From positions 1 through 24,484 of the forward strand of contig JAISIV010000149.1 in the NCBI GenBank assembly GCA_031261865.1: a stretch of DNA of 24,484 bases. Direction: 5' to 3'. Below the pieces are notes generated by a model. It did no database searches. It was given only the letters and a program-made list of their open reading frames with translations, and was not told where the DNA came from. This document shows positions 1 through 7,317 of the stretch, piece after piece (within the stretch, counting starts at the first letter, position 1; the number at the start of each line of letters is the position of its first letter). Made by a program: the position numbers and the translations under genes. The DNA is from Lactobacillaceae bacterium (lineage in GTDB: Bacteria; Bacillota; Bacilli; Lactobacillales; Lactobacillaceae).

Positions 1-701
1 TTTCGCTCAAGATAAACGTGATATCGAGAGCCTGCATAATATGTTTGGACAAACTCAAACGGATTCCCATTAGAAAAAAATGAAGTTTGTTTTAAATATA
101 GTAACGCGTCACCTTCTTTGATATTCAAATGTGTTGCAACTACCTTATCGGCATTAACGGCGTGAAATTCTTGAAGAGCTGAAGCGTTATCGATTCGATA
201 ACCTTTGTTTTCTAAGGCTGAGTAAAGCGACTTATATAACTCTTGACGATTTATCGAACCGGCTAAAGTTGCTGGCAAAACGGCCACCTCATAAGCAATT
301 GGAGAACCATCCCCTAGTCGAATTCGATCTAAAACCACTACATCGTCTTCCAATTTTATATCTAAAGCCAGTGCTTCTTCTTGACTTGGTTTTCTCTGTT
401 TATAACTAATGAATTTAGTACTAGGAGTGCGTCCAGTTTGCTTCATCAACTGAGAAAAACTTGTGACTCCTCGAAGATTTTCAATAATCGATTTTTGTTT
501 GACATACGCCCCGTCGCCGACTTTTCTTTCGATTAACCCTTCATCAACTAAGTTGGTGATTGCTTGGCGTAAAGTTGCACGAGATACATGATATTCTTCG
601 GCCAGCTCTCTTTCTGAAGACAATCTACTGCCTCTTTGAAATTCACCTCTTTCGATTCGTTTTTTGAAGTCGTCACGAATTTGAATGAACTTAAGCGTCA
701 T
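1..701 (-). CDS. nagR: GntR/HutC-family transcriptional repressor (NagR/YvoA-like), C-terminus cut by window edge
   Basis: I translated this frame by hand from ATG at 701-699; it stays open for 233 codons to the window edge. The first ~70 residues form a GntR winged helix: LSSERELAEEYHVSRATLRQ, then a short wing (LIERKVGDGAYV). The rest is an UTRA-type effector domain (VVLDRIRLGDGSPIAYEVA near 125-143; FVQTYYAGSRYHVYLER at the visible end). HutC-family regulators are about 240 residues, so probably only the last few residues are missing. Its ATG lies inside the end of nagA (11-nt overlap), with GAGG just upstream within nagA, so the two are co-transcribed and probably translationally coupled. 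HutC regulators next to nagA usually sense GlcN-6-P or GlcNAc-6-P and repress amino-sugar genes. That role is inferred from context; the family call is firm. Confidence 0.87.
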   Translation of the reverse strand, partial: MTLKFIQIRDDFKKRIERGEFQRGSRLSSERELAEEYHVSRATLRQAITNLVDEGLIERKVGDGAYVKQKSIIENLRGVTSFSQLMKQTGRTPSTKFISYKQRKPSQEEALALDIKLEDDVVVLDRIRLGDGSPIAYEVAVLPATLAGSINRQELYKSLYSALENKGYRIDNASALQEFHAVNADKVVATHLNIKEGDALLYLKQTSFFSNGNPFEFVQTYYAGSRYHVYLER

Positions 702-1830
702 TTAAGCCTCGCCCATGGACAAAGTTATCCAGAATATTTTGATTCTCATCTAAGAGATTAAAGTTAGCTAGGTTACCAGCTTGAAGCACACCAATCTTAT
801 CTAAACCGAATTCGCGAGCTTGGTTAATTGATGACATTTGAATAACTTGGTCGATATCAACCTCGGCGAAGTTTTGCATATTTTTGAAGCCATCGATATA
901 AAGCAAAACACTTCCCGCTAAATCCCCGTTATCAAGTCTGGCTTCACCATTTTTAACAGTTACACGTTGACCACCTAATTCAGAAATGCCTTCTCCCAAA
1001 CCTTTAGAGCGCATTGAATCAGTAATCATTTCCATATTTTTCGAACCTTTGGCGCGAACTGCAACTTTAACCATTGCCGGAGTGACGTGAATTCCATCAG
1101 TAATGATTTCAACACCCTTTACATTTTTGTTGGACAAACCAAATCCTGTAACACCAGGTTCACGACCAGTCATTTGCAATTGTCGATTATACAAATGAGT
1201 TATATGAGAAGCTTTGGTTTTTAAAAGGTCGTTGTAATGAGCGTTTGAGTGTCCAACACTTGGCACGATATTTAACTCAATTAATTTTTGTTCAAAATCG
1301 GGATCATCATTCATCTCTGGGGCGTAAGTGATTAGGCGGATATTATTCCCAGATATTTCTTGCCAATGTGCGATTTGCTCTGTGCTTGCTTGAATGACAA
1401 ATTCTTTTGGTTGCGCTCCATTCATAGTCGGATTGATATAAGGACCTTCTAGGTGAATACCAATGGCAACTGGATTTTCTTCGATTGTTTTTTTAGCCGC
1501 CGATAAAGCCTTTTCTATTTCTTCAATGGATTGAGTGATTGTTGTCAAAAAGACGGAAGTGATTCCTTCATGGCGCATTTTATTTAACATCTCATTCGTC
1601 TTTTCGGGATCCGCATCCATCGTATCGATACCGTAGCCACCATGAGTGTGTACATCGATGAAACCAGGAATTAGCAAATCAGCATTGGTTTCTATTTCAA
1701 CATCATCAGCTTCAGAGACGAATTGATTCATATCACCAATCTCTTTTATTTCTTGATTGAAACGAATAAAACCGTTTTCAATTGTTTTAGCACCTGTATG
1801 GATTTCAATAAATTTGATTAGTTTAGTCAT
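691..1830 (-). CDS. nagA: N-acetylglucosamine-6-phosphate deacetylase
   Basis: Removes acetate from GlcNAc-6-P to give GlcN-6-P in cytoplasmic amino-sugar use and cell-wall recycling. At 379 aa it has the family's usual length. Visible amidohydrolase-fold motifs are HTHGG (H61 and H63), the LEGP metal glutamate (E128), SVGHSNA (H194), THLYN (H212), TDGIHV (H248) and the catalytic aspartate in MITDSM (D271). The THLYNRQLQMTGREPG segment replaces the more common THLFNAM form but keeps the histidine. The stop overlaps the start of the downstream GntR gene. No Shine-Dalgarno precedes the ATG. A -10-like TAAAAT ends 6 nt before it, preceded by a GACCAATTGGTC palindrome, so the message may be leaderless and repressed at the promoter. 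The enzyme identity is secure; the mode of initiation is inferred. Confidence 0.95.
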   Translation of the reverse strand: MTKLIKFIEIHTGAKTIENGFIRFNQEIKEIGDMNQFVSEADDVEIETNADLLIPGFIDVHTHGGYGIDTMDADPEKTNEMLNKMRHEGITSVFLTTITQSIEEIEKALSAAKKTIEENPVAIGIHLEGPYINPTMNGAQPKEFVIQASTEQIAHWQEISGNNIRLITYAPEMNDDPDFEQKLIELNIVPSVGHSNAHYNDLLKTKASHITHLYNRQLQMTGREPGVTGFGLSNKNVKGVEIITDGIHVTPAMVKVAVRAKGSKNMEMITDSMRSKGLGEGISELGGQRVTVKNGEARLDNGDLAGSVLLYIDGFKNMQNFAEVDIDQVIQMSSINQAREFGLDKIGVLQAGNLANFNLLDENQNILDNFVHGRGLNDA

Positions 1831-1842
1831 GTTTTCATTTTA

Positions 1843-1861
1843 GACCAATTGGTCAATTGGT
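1843..1861 (-). promoter_or_regulatory. Candidate GntR/NagR operator upstream of nagA
   Basis: A perfect 12-bp palindrome GACCAATTGGTC (1843-1854) is followed by a second CAATTGGT copy (1854-1861). It sits directly upstream of the -10-like TAAAAT (1842-1837) and 13 nt from the nagA ATG. HutC regulators bind palindromes with GGTC/GACC-type half-sites, and the downstream operon encodes one. Autoregulation is an inference. Confidence 0.5.
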
Positions 1862-1878
1862 GTATTTTTCAATCTGCG

Positions 1879-1911
1879 AAAATAAAAAATCTCAGGAAAA
1901 TACCTGAGATT
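1879..1911 (-). terminator. Rho-independent terminator of the clc / Ser-rich / DUF1304 run
   Basis: On the minus strand a 9-bp stem (AATCTCAGG / CCTGAGATT, 1911-1903 with 1896-1888) and a 6-nt loop are followed directly by a T-rich tail. It begins 6 nt past the DUF1304 stop codon. Confidence 0.88.
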
Positions 1912-1917
1912 AAATAA

Positions 1918-2286
1918 TTATTTGACAACCGTAGAAATTGCTAAGACGATCAAAGCAATTAATGCTGGTGCACCTTGACTAAGGATGATTTTTTTAGATA
2001 CCGTAAATGCTCCGACCATTGCCATTACAAATACGAAAATTAAAAACATCATGCTGACCATTGGTTCCCTGAAAGCAAATTGGCTAATCAGAATCATGAT
2101 TCCGACTCCACCGTTGTATGCTCCTTGATTAATCATCGCTGATTTGGCATTTGGTAATTCCAGAAAGTCTTGGTCAATTTCGAAAACTTTTGATTGAAGT
2201 TTTGGTGAACCAAACATTTCCATTAACATGATTCCGATTGCCTCAACTCCAACAATCGCGATTAAGATGCTTGCAATATTTTCCAT
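1918..2286 (-). CDS. DUF1304-family integral membrane protein
   Basis: A 122-aa protein with four hydrophobic spans: residues about 5-25, 55-72, 74-95 and 103-120. The arrangement (N-terminal span with a GVEAIGIMLMEMFG segment, then a polar loop with NQGAYNGG) matches DUF1304 small membrane proteins, which have no established biochemical function. It is the last gene of the run, 3 nt after the preceding gene's stop, with a GGAG ribosome site inside that gene's last codons, and just before a strong terminator. Whether it works with the ClC exchanger is unknown. Confidence 0.75.
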   Translation of the reverse strand: MENIASILIAIVGVEAIGIMLMEMFGSPKLQSKVFEIDQDFLELPNAKSAMINQGAYNGGVGIMILISQFAFREPMVSMMFLIFVFVMAMVGAFTVSKKIILSQGAPALIALIVLAISTVVK

Positions 2287-2289
2287 AAT

Positions 2290-2643
2290 TTACTCTCCAG
2301 TTGAATTTTCTGAACCATTAGATTCTACCGAACTTTCCTGATTTGTTGAAGCCGTAGACGATGAGCTCAAATCGGATGCTACTGAGCCAACCTTATCGCC
2401 AGCAGTTTTAGAGGCATTATTAAGCCAAGTCTGAGCTTCTTGCCACCAAATGTTGGCTTGGTATTTAACCTGGTCGACTACTCCTAACGTTTGGTTTGCA
2501 GTTTGTTGAATTTGTCCCGGTAGCCACAAAAAGAAGATTGCTAAGGCTAATCTCACCCACGTAAAGAAGCCAAACTTGCCGCGAACAATTTTCCAAAGAA
2601 AGAGCAACACGAATAAGAAACCAATTCCATATAAAATGTCCAT
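2290..2643 (-). CDS. Small membrane protein with Ser/Thr-rich tail, unknown function
   Basis: A 117-aa protein with an N-terminal hydrophobic span (about 3-20) and a second one around 26-46 (VRLALAIFFLWLPGQI), then an amphipathic region and a low-complexity Ser/Thr/Glu/Asn tail from about residue 85. The ATG at 2643 is preferred to the TTG one codon upstream because AGGAG lies 7 nt before the ATG, and the ATG overlaps the ClC stop as TGATG. That overlap implies translational coupling to the exchanger. I recognise no family. The tail could be extracellular or a spacer, and partnership with the ClC protein is only suggested by the coupling. Confidence 0.7.
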   Translation of the reverse strand: MDILYGIGFLFVLLFLWKIVRGKFGFFTWVRLALAIFFLWLPGQIQQTANQTLGVVDQVKYQANIWWQEAQTWLNNASKTAGDKVGSVASDLSSSSTASTNQESSVESNGSENSTGE

Positions 2644-4178
2644 CAATTATCTCCTTTTGAAATCTGTTTAATTTTAGCAAGAACGTTGGCGTAATTGGCG
2701 GTGTCGACAAACAACACTAATTCATCGCCTGGTTGCATGACGACATCCCCTCGAGCGATAATTTCCTGGCTCCCTCTCTCAACTCTAGAAACGACAGTGG
2801 CTTTAGGCCAAGAGACTTCTCTAATTTCTTTTTGATCCATACCGCCGTCGGGCATTACTCTAACTCTAGCTTCAGTCAACTTGCCTGACGAGTCTTCGAT
2901 TTTCAGTGGTTGGACAATCTTTTCTAGTAATGACTCATAAATAGGTTGTCCACCAAGCACATCATTAGTGAGATAAGAAATCAGAACAACTATTGCCAAA
3001 GGAACTAAATGTTCTAAGGAACCAACCATTTCGGCAATTAGAATGATGGCAGTAAATGGTGCTTTTGAAATTGCCGCAAAGTACCCAACCATTCCTAGAA
3101 CAGCTAAATCATTAAAATAAATCGAGTTCCAAATATTTAGAGTTGAAGCGGTAACTGAAACTAGTCCGCCGATAACGGCGCCGAGTGACAAGATTGGCAA
3201 AAAGATGCCACCGGGTACACCGGAACCAAATGAAATCGCTGAAAAACTAAACCTGATTAGGAAAATTCCTAAAAGAACAAATAGAGTCGGAGTAATTTGT
3301 TTGTGTCCTAAATTGAGGATTAAATTGTTCCCGCCACCAAGCATGTCAGGTATAAAATACCCAATTAAAATAATTCCGATTGCCACGATCCCAAAATGAA
3401 ATTGGCGAGGAATAAAACTAAAAGGTTTATAAAAGTTAGAAGCGTTTAAAGTTACTTTTTGATAGGCGTAGCCTAGGATACCTAGAATTATTCCTAATAC
3501 CGGCAACATCCAATACATTCCTAATGGCAAACTGTGCATTTGAATATGCAAAACGGGTTTGAGGCCAAAAATCTTTGTTGAAACAATATCAGCGACCACG
3601 GCTCCGGTAAGTGTTCCTAACCAAACCAGCATTGAAAAACTACGATAAATTTCTTCCAAAACAAACATTGCTCCAGCTACTGGGGCCGCAAAGGCGGCAG
3701 ACAAACCAGCGGCTGAACCTGTAGCAATCATTAATCTTCGTTGTTCTTCGGTAAAGCGCCTTTTTTGAGCATAAAGTTGTCCTACGGCTGCACCTAATTG
3801 AATTGACGGCCCTTCTCTTCCGAGCATTGCACCTGAACCGATTGCTAAAATGCCAGCCGTGAATTTACGCCAAAGCACGGAAAAAGCGTTGACATCTAGG
3901 CGCCCGGCTAGTTGTCCTTCGACTTGTGGGATTCCTGATCCATTTACATTTGGATCTGGTTTTATGATCATACCGATGACAATTGTAATTAAAACCAACA
4001 AAGAGGCTATCACTATTAAATAAATAACGTTCTGGTGTGCCAACGAATATAGTCGCTTCCACATAACCAGTGATCGTTCTACTCCGAATCTAAAGCCACT
4101 AACCACAAATCCCACTAACAGGCCAACGACAACGGCTCGTCCAACAGAAATAATTCTTGTTCTATCTATTTGAAACAT
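2643..4178 (-). CDS. ClC-family H+/Cl- exchange transporter with C-terminal TrkA_C domain
   Basis: A 511-aa membrane exchanger for chloride (or fluoride/other anions) and protons. ClC signatures are all present: GSGIP (80-84), GREGP (120-124) with gating glutamate E122, FVLEE (E175/E176, matching the inner proton glutamate of E. coli ClC), GSGVPGGIFLP (318-328) and the pore tyrosine in GGQPIYE (Y414). Both glutamates are kept, so an exchanger rather than a channel is expected. Residues from about 430 form a cytosolic TrkA_C-type domain, often linked to nucleotide or ion sensing. The ATG at 4178 has AGGAGG 17 nt upstream, which is unusually far. An ATT in frame at 4190 lies 5 nt after that AGGAGG, so the true start is uncertain by four codons. 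In lactic acid bacteria such exchangers may aid acid or ion homeostasis (inference). Confidence 0.93.
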   Translation of the reverse strand: MFQIDRTRIISVGRAVVVGLLVGFVVSGFRFGVERSLVMWKRLYSLAHQNVIYLIVIASLLVLITIVIGMIIKPDPNVNGSGIPQVEGQLAGRLDVNAFSVLWRKFTAGILAIGSGAMLGREGPSIQLGAAVGQLYAQKRRFTEEQRRLMIATGSAAGLSAAFAAPVAGAMFVLEEIYRSFSMLVWLGTLTGAVVADIVSTKIFGLKPVLHIQMHSLPLGMYWMLPVLGIILGILGYAYQKVTLNASNFYKPFSFIPRQFHFGIVAIGIILIGYFIPDMLGGGNNLILNLGHKQITPTLFVLLGIFLIRFSFSAISFGSGVPGGIFLPILSLGAVIGGLVSVTASTLNIWNSIYFNDLAVLGMVGYFAAISKAPFTAIILIAEMVGSLEHLVPLAIVVLISYLTNDVLGGQPIYESLLEKIVQPLKIEDSSGKLTEARVRVMPDGGMDQKEIREVSWPKATVVSRVERGSQEIIARGDVVMQPGDELVLFVDTANYANVLAKIKQISKGDN

Positions 4179-4208
4179 TAATTCTAGAATATACCCCTCC
4201 TACTATTT

Positions 4209-4577
4209 TTAAAAATCTACGAATATATCTTCAATCATGCCGTTAAAACCATACGGCGTTTCGAAATCTAAAACATCTGAATTAACAAAAAAATCCTTGA
4301 ATTCTGACAGCTTGGAGAACTGGATAAGGAATAAATCATTCGATAATCGTTGTGGTTTGTCTTCGATAATTTCGTAACCACTATTTAACCGACGGACTGG
4401 AAAATCGTACTGCAGGACAAATTCAGAAATCGTTCGGAAGTTTTCGTGTTTAAAAATAATGACGAAATTTTTTACTTGATTGATATCAAAAGACAGTTGA
4501 GCCGTTTCAAAATCGGCAGCCAATTCCTCTATTTCTTCGTCGCTTAATTGATAAAAATTGTTTTCAGGGAAAATCAC
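4209..4577 (-). CDS. Hypothetical small cytoplasmic protein
   Basis: A 122-aa soluble, acidic protein that I do not recognise. It lacks signal or membrane segments, Cys residues or clear catalytic motifs. The start is GTG at 4577: GGAG lies 7 nt upstream, and the GTG overlaps the stop of the preceding anchored protein (GTGA, 4 nt). That overlap says the two are made together. An acidic cytosolic partner of a membrane-anchored exported protein could be an immunity or chaperone-like factor, but nothing in the sequence shows it. The ClC gene follows after 30 nt with no obvious terminator. Confidence 0.72.
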   Translation of the reverse strand: MIFPENNFYQLSDEEIEELAADFETAQLSFDINQVKNFVIIFKHENFRTISEFVLQYDFPVRRLNSGYEIIEDKPQRLSNDLFLIQFSKLSEFKDFFVNSDVLDFETPYGFNGMIEDIFVDF

Positions 4578-5140
4578 TTATAGTCTCCAAGAGTCGTCTG
4601 TTCACGGGCAAATTCCCGAAGTTCGTCGTCAGAGACCGCATCGATATAATCGTCAGAATACCCTCTAAACATCATGTCTTGTTGGTAATCACTGAAAATT
4701 CTCCAATAGGTATACCGTCCGCCATTTGTACCAACCCAAAAAATTTCTTGGCCGTAATCATCCCAACCTAGACCATAACTTCCACCGGTTGTAGCACCTG
4801 GATAAACTTTATAATCGCTTCCGCATGTGGGATAAATGTAATTTCCTTTTTCGTCAGCACCAGGCTGGTGCGTTTTTAACCAAGCTTCCTTTAACTCTGA
4901 ATATGTTGAGGCTGGAGAAGATGAACTAGATGTCGAAGAGTTTTCAATTTCAGATTGAGAAATTGATGACGATTCTTGCTCATCTGAACTCGATTTTGCT
5001 GATGAGATTTTTACACTGACACTGGTAACATTTTGCGCTTTATTTTGTTTAATGGCCGTCGTTGATTTGGTGAAAAACAGTATTACCAAAATAATCACCA
5101 TTAACGATATAAAAAATACCTGAACTCTGTTTTGTTTCAC
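4574..5140 (-). CDS. Membrane-anchored extracellular protein with Ser-rich linker, unknown
   Basis: A 188-aa protein with basic start (MKQNR), one strong hydrophobic helix (about 8-24), a Ser/Thr/Gln/Glu low-complexity linker (about 42-78) and a C-terminal domain rich in Gly, Tyr and Trp (GGSYGLGWDDYGQ; TNGGRYTYWRIFSDYQQ) with a single Cys in YPTCGS. This architecture fits an N-terminally anchored exported domain. I do not recognise the family. No lipobox is present. The start is GTG (in-frame TAA two codons upstream, no upstream alternative). There is no Shine-Dalgarno; a TAAAAT hexamer ends 7 nt before the GTG, and a TTGGGA/TCCCAA palindrome lies upstream of that. It overlaps the next gene by 4 nt. 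Confidence 0.75.
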   Translation of the reverse strand: MKQNRVQVFFISLMVIILVILFFTKSTTAIKQNKAQNVTSVSVKISSAKSSSDEQESSSISQSEIENSSTSSSSSPASTYSELKEAWLKTHQPGADEKGNYIYPTCGSDYKVYPGATTGGSYGLGWDDYGQEIFWVGTNGGRYTYWRIFSDYQQDMMFRGYSDDYIDAVSDDELREFAREQTTLGDYK

Positions 5141-5168
5141 GTTTTAAATTTTAGAACAAATCAGTTTG

Positions 5169-5185
5169 TTGGGAATTTGTCCCAA
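5169..5185. promoter_or_regulatory. Palindrome TTGGGA-N5-TCCCAA upstream of the anchored-protein gene
   Basis: A perfect 6-5-6 inverted repeat, overlapping a possible -35 (TTCCCA, 16 nt before TAAAAT) of the 4574-5140 gene. A near-identical element lies at 6891-6907 before the ABC operon. It could be an operator for an unidentified regulator. Confidence 0.45.
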
Positions 5186-5186
5186 T

Positions 5187-5212
5187 AAAAAATCGACCAA
5201 CTTAGCGTCGAT
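5187..5212 (-). terminator. Probable terminator after the ABC permease
   Basis: Minus-strand stem ATCGAC / GTCGAT (5212-5207 with 5197-5192) with a 9-nt loop and a T-run (TTTTTATT). The 6-bp stem is modest, so some read-through is possible. Confidence 0.6.
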
Positions 5213-5237
5213 CGATAATTTCGATATCTAGTAGTTT

Positions 5238-5999
5238 TTATAAATCTTGATGTTTAAATACTTGCCAACCGATAACTGTATAAGCGGTTAAAGTAATCAA
5301 TTGTTGCAAAATTGCCCACCATAATAATGTTCCGGCTTGAACCGATGTTTGGACTGTCGAATTATAAATAGAAGTTTGAATAATAATTTGGATTGGCGTC
5401 ATTATTAGACTTGCGCCAAAATTAATACCGATTGCGACTAGAATGCTTAACAAGCTACCTTTCATCAAAACGACGGCTAAATAAATGAGGGCGATTAAAC
5501 TCAGATATCCAATAAATGGTACAAAAACAATCTCCCAAATTCCCAACGAATTGATAATGTTCGTTAACCATTCAACCGACCCATCCGTACTTGCCAGAAT
5601 AATAATAGTAGGAATCGTGATTAGGAAAACGAAAGTGACCATCATTCTCAATGCTGTCACAGTTAACTTAGAAAAATAGTAACGGGTTCTGCTAGTCCCC
5701 GAAGCGATTGAAAGTTGCAGCAAAGAATTACCATAGTCAACTGAAATGCTTCTAAAAGGAACGAGGTAAAAAACTACAGCAGATGTCAATAAACCTGCAA
5801 TAGTCAACAAAGGCAGTAATACTAGAATTGAAATAGAAAAAGCATTTGATGCACTTCCTTGCATGGCACCACTTTTAACGAAAATTACCCAACCGATTGT
5901 CACAACGATATTTACTATTCCATTCACTAAGGTGAGAATATTTACCCCTTGGTCATGAGTAATTTTGAAAATTTCCGAATTAAAAATTGCATTTTTCAT
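5238..5999 (-). CDS. ABC transporter permease (ABC-2 type)
   Basis: A 253-aa membrane protein with about six hydrophobic spans (roughly 22-42, 53-80, 110-135, 150-180, 183-205, 225-245) and the ABC-2 style loop YLVPFRSISVDYGNSLLQLSIASGTSRTRYY split between spans two and three. It is the membrane partner of the ATPase just upstream; start and stop overlap as TAATG. Permeases of this size paired with one small ATPase are usually exporters of peptides, drugs or lipids in Firmicutes. The substrate cannot be read from the sequence. Confidence 0.85.
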   Translation of the reverse strand: MKNAIFNSEIFKITHDQGVNILTLVNGIVNIVVTIGWVIFVKSGAMQGSASNAFSISILVLLPLLTIAGLLTSAVVFYLVPFRSISVDYGNSLLQLSIASGTSRTRYYFSKLTVTALRMMVTFVFLITIPTIIILASTDGSVEWLTNIINSLGIWEIVFVPFIGYLSLIALIYLAVVLMKGSLLSILVAIGINFGASLIMTPIQIIIQTSIYNSTVQTSVQAGTLLWWAILQQLITLTAYTVIGWQVFKHQDL

Positions 6000-6859
6000 T
6001 AGTTAAGTACCTCTTCTACTTCAGAAATCTTATTGATATTGGAGAAACTAATTTTTGCCGTCATTGCTGCTTTCAAAAGTTTATTCCAATCGTCGTCTTC
6101 AATACCTCGAAGAATAAACGTTTGCTCATTATTTTCATAAGGAACATCTTTTTTCTTCAATAAGGTTTTAAACTCTTCAACTTGATCCGTTTTAACCTTA
6201 TAATTCGTTAAAGTTAACTTACCAGACTCTACAATTTTTCCTTTGTCTAGTTTAACGAAAGTGTCAGCCATACTTTCAATGTCATTAGCAACGTGTGATG
6301 AGATTAAAACAATCTTGTCAGAAGACATAAATTCTTCTTTAATAAACTTTGTCAAAGCGTCTGTTGATTGGCGGTCGACCCCTCTAAAAGGTTCGTCAAG
6401 AATTAAAACTTGAACGTCATCAATCAACGCAATTAAAAGAATTAATTTTTTGGTCATCCCCAGTGAATAACTGCCTACTTTAGAATCTAAATCACCCTTA
6501 ATCGATAGCTTTTCAGCTAGCTCGTCGACGCGACTTATATCCATGCTGTGCTTAAGGGTCATAAAGAATTCAATGTTCTGACGACCAGTCCAATTACGAT
6601 ATAAAGTCAAATCATCTAAAACAATTCCCACCTTGCTTAAAGGTGTTGTATCCTCGTGAACATTTACCCCGTCATAAGTGATTTCGCCAAATGAGTCGAT
6701 AATTGTAGTCAAGCTCTTGAAAAGAGTAGTTTTACCAGAACCATTTTGTCCTACAATTCCATAAATTTTACCGGACTCGAAAGCAAAATCCTCGATATCT
6801 AAGGCGTTGCGCATTCCCTTGTGATAGCGCTTTGTTACGTTGCTTAATTTTATTTCCAT
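5999..6859 (-). CDS. ABC transporter ATP-binding protein
   Basis: A 286-aa ATPase from the ATG at 6859. Walker A is GQNGSGKTT (about 37-45), the signature is YSLGMTKK in place of LSGGQ, Walker B is VLILDEP, and the H-loop is SSH. The SLGM-type signature is typical of ABC-2 exporter ATPases. About 80 residues after the catalytic core form an extra C-terminal domain. A longer frame begins at TTG 6907, but residues before MEIKLSNV do not fit the family and that TTG lies in a palindrome, so 6859 is preferred. No Shine-Dalgarno precedes it; TAGAAT ends 7 nt upstream. It overlaps the permease start by 1 nt. Confidence 0.9.
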   Translation of the reverse strand: MEIKLSNVTKRYHKGMRNALDIEDFAFESGKIYGIVGQNGSGKTTLFKSLTTIIDSFGEITYDGVNVHEDTTPLSKVGIVLDDLTLYRNWTGRQNIEFFMTLKHSMDISRVDELAEKLSIKGDLDSKVGSYSLGMTKKLILLIALIDDVQVLILDEPFRGVDRQSTDALTKFIKEEFMSSDKIVLISSHVANDIESMADTFVKLDKGKIVESGKLTLTNYKVKTDQVEEFKTLLKKKDVPYENNEQTFILRGIEDDDWNKLLKAAMTAKISFSNINKISEVEEVLN

Positions 6860-6866
6860 GAGTTCA

Positions 6867-6907
6867 ATTCTAAACTTTTTTATTTCACAGTTGGAACAGC
6901 ATTCCAA
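6867..6907 (-). promoter_or_regulatory. Candidate promoter and palindromic operator of the ABC operon
   Basis: The palindrome TTGGAA-N5-TTCCAA (6891-6907) supplies a possible -35 (TTCCAA, 6896-6891), 18 nt before TAGAAT (6872-6867). The element has the same 6-5-6 design as the one at 5169-5185. Transcription would begin close to the ATG at 6859. Confidence 0.45.
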
Positions 6908-6983
6908 AATCGGTTTGATTTACGAAAGAATCGGCAGAATTTTTTGGTACAAAGTGAATTAAGTATTCGGTTACTTAGATTTG

Positions 6984-7234
6984 CGGTGCACCTGCTTGCA
7001 GGTTCGCGTCCCCGTAGGGGATAAGCGCACAATACGAATCCAAGATTCGTTTGCTTACATTAGCCTTGCATAAGATGTTTCAGCTTTTCATAAGTTCTCA
7101 CTAAATTCGCTTCACTCATTAAGTAACATCATTAGCCGTGGATAAGATACGTCTAAATTCGCTAAGCTCATTAGGTTGTTTCATTAGCTTTGCATAAGCG
7201 CGCAATACAACCTAAAGGTTGTTTGTTTACATTA
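6984..7234. repeat. Mosaic of short degenerate intergenic repeats with hairpins
   Basis: This is the main content of the only gene-free stretch over 300 bases. Three modules recur. Module P (7021-7061 and 7194-7234) has conserved flanks around a hairpin whose stem differs but stays paired: ACGAATC/GATTCGT versus ACAACC/GGTTGT. Module Q (7101-7120 and 7153-7172) reads CTAAATTCGCTnnnCTCATT. Module R (7058-7074, 7130-7146, 7182-7198) reads CATTAGCyktGsATAAG. Two further small hairpins lie at 6990-7003 (ACCTGC/GCAGGT) and 7010-7020 (CCCC/GGGG). The order is P-R-Q-R-Q-R-P. There is no credible ORF, tRNA or CRISPR pattern. It may be a dispersed repeat family or a structured RNA; copy number elsewhere is unknown. 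Confidence 0.7.
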
Positions 7235-7269
7235 AAAAAATAAACCTTAGCGTTCGCTAAGGTTTATTT
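7234..7269 (-). terminator. Rho-independent terminator of phosphoketolase
   Basis: Very long stem (15 bp with a 2-nt tip, 7238-7252 with 7255-7269, core ACCTTAGCG/CGCTAAGGT) followed on the minus strand by a run of seven T. It is about 50 nt past the xpk stop codon. Confidence 0.92.
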
Positions 7270-7317
7270 GAGCAAGCACTAGGATAAGCGCTAACTATTA
7301 TAGTTCGGAGAAACTAT

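Noticed and set aside
4176..4200. A second AUU start, for the ClC gene (ATT at 4190, 5 nt after AGGAGG)
   Set aside because: A normal in-frame ATG exists only four codons downstream; the long spacing is odd but not enough to claim AUU initiation.
6860..6907. Upstream TTG start that extends the ABC ATPase by 16 residues
   Set aside because: The added residues (Cys-rich, MECCSNCEIKKF) do not fit the family, and the TTG lies in a palindrome that looks regulatory.
6984..7234. Possible CRISPR array in the repeat tract
   Set aside because: Repeats are degenerate, of three different kinds and irregularly spaced; there are no uniform spacers and no cas genes.
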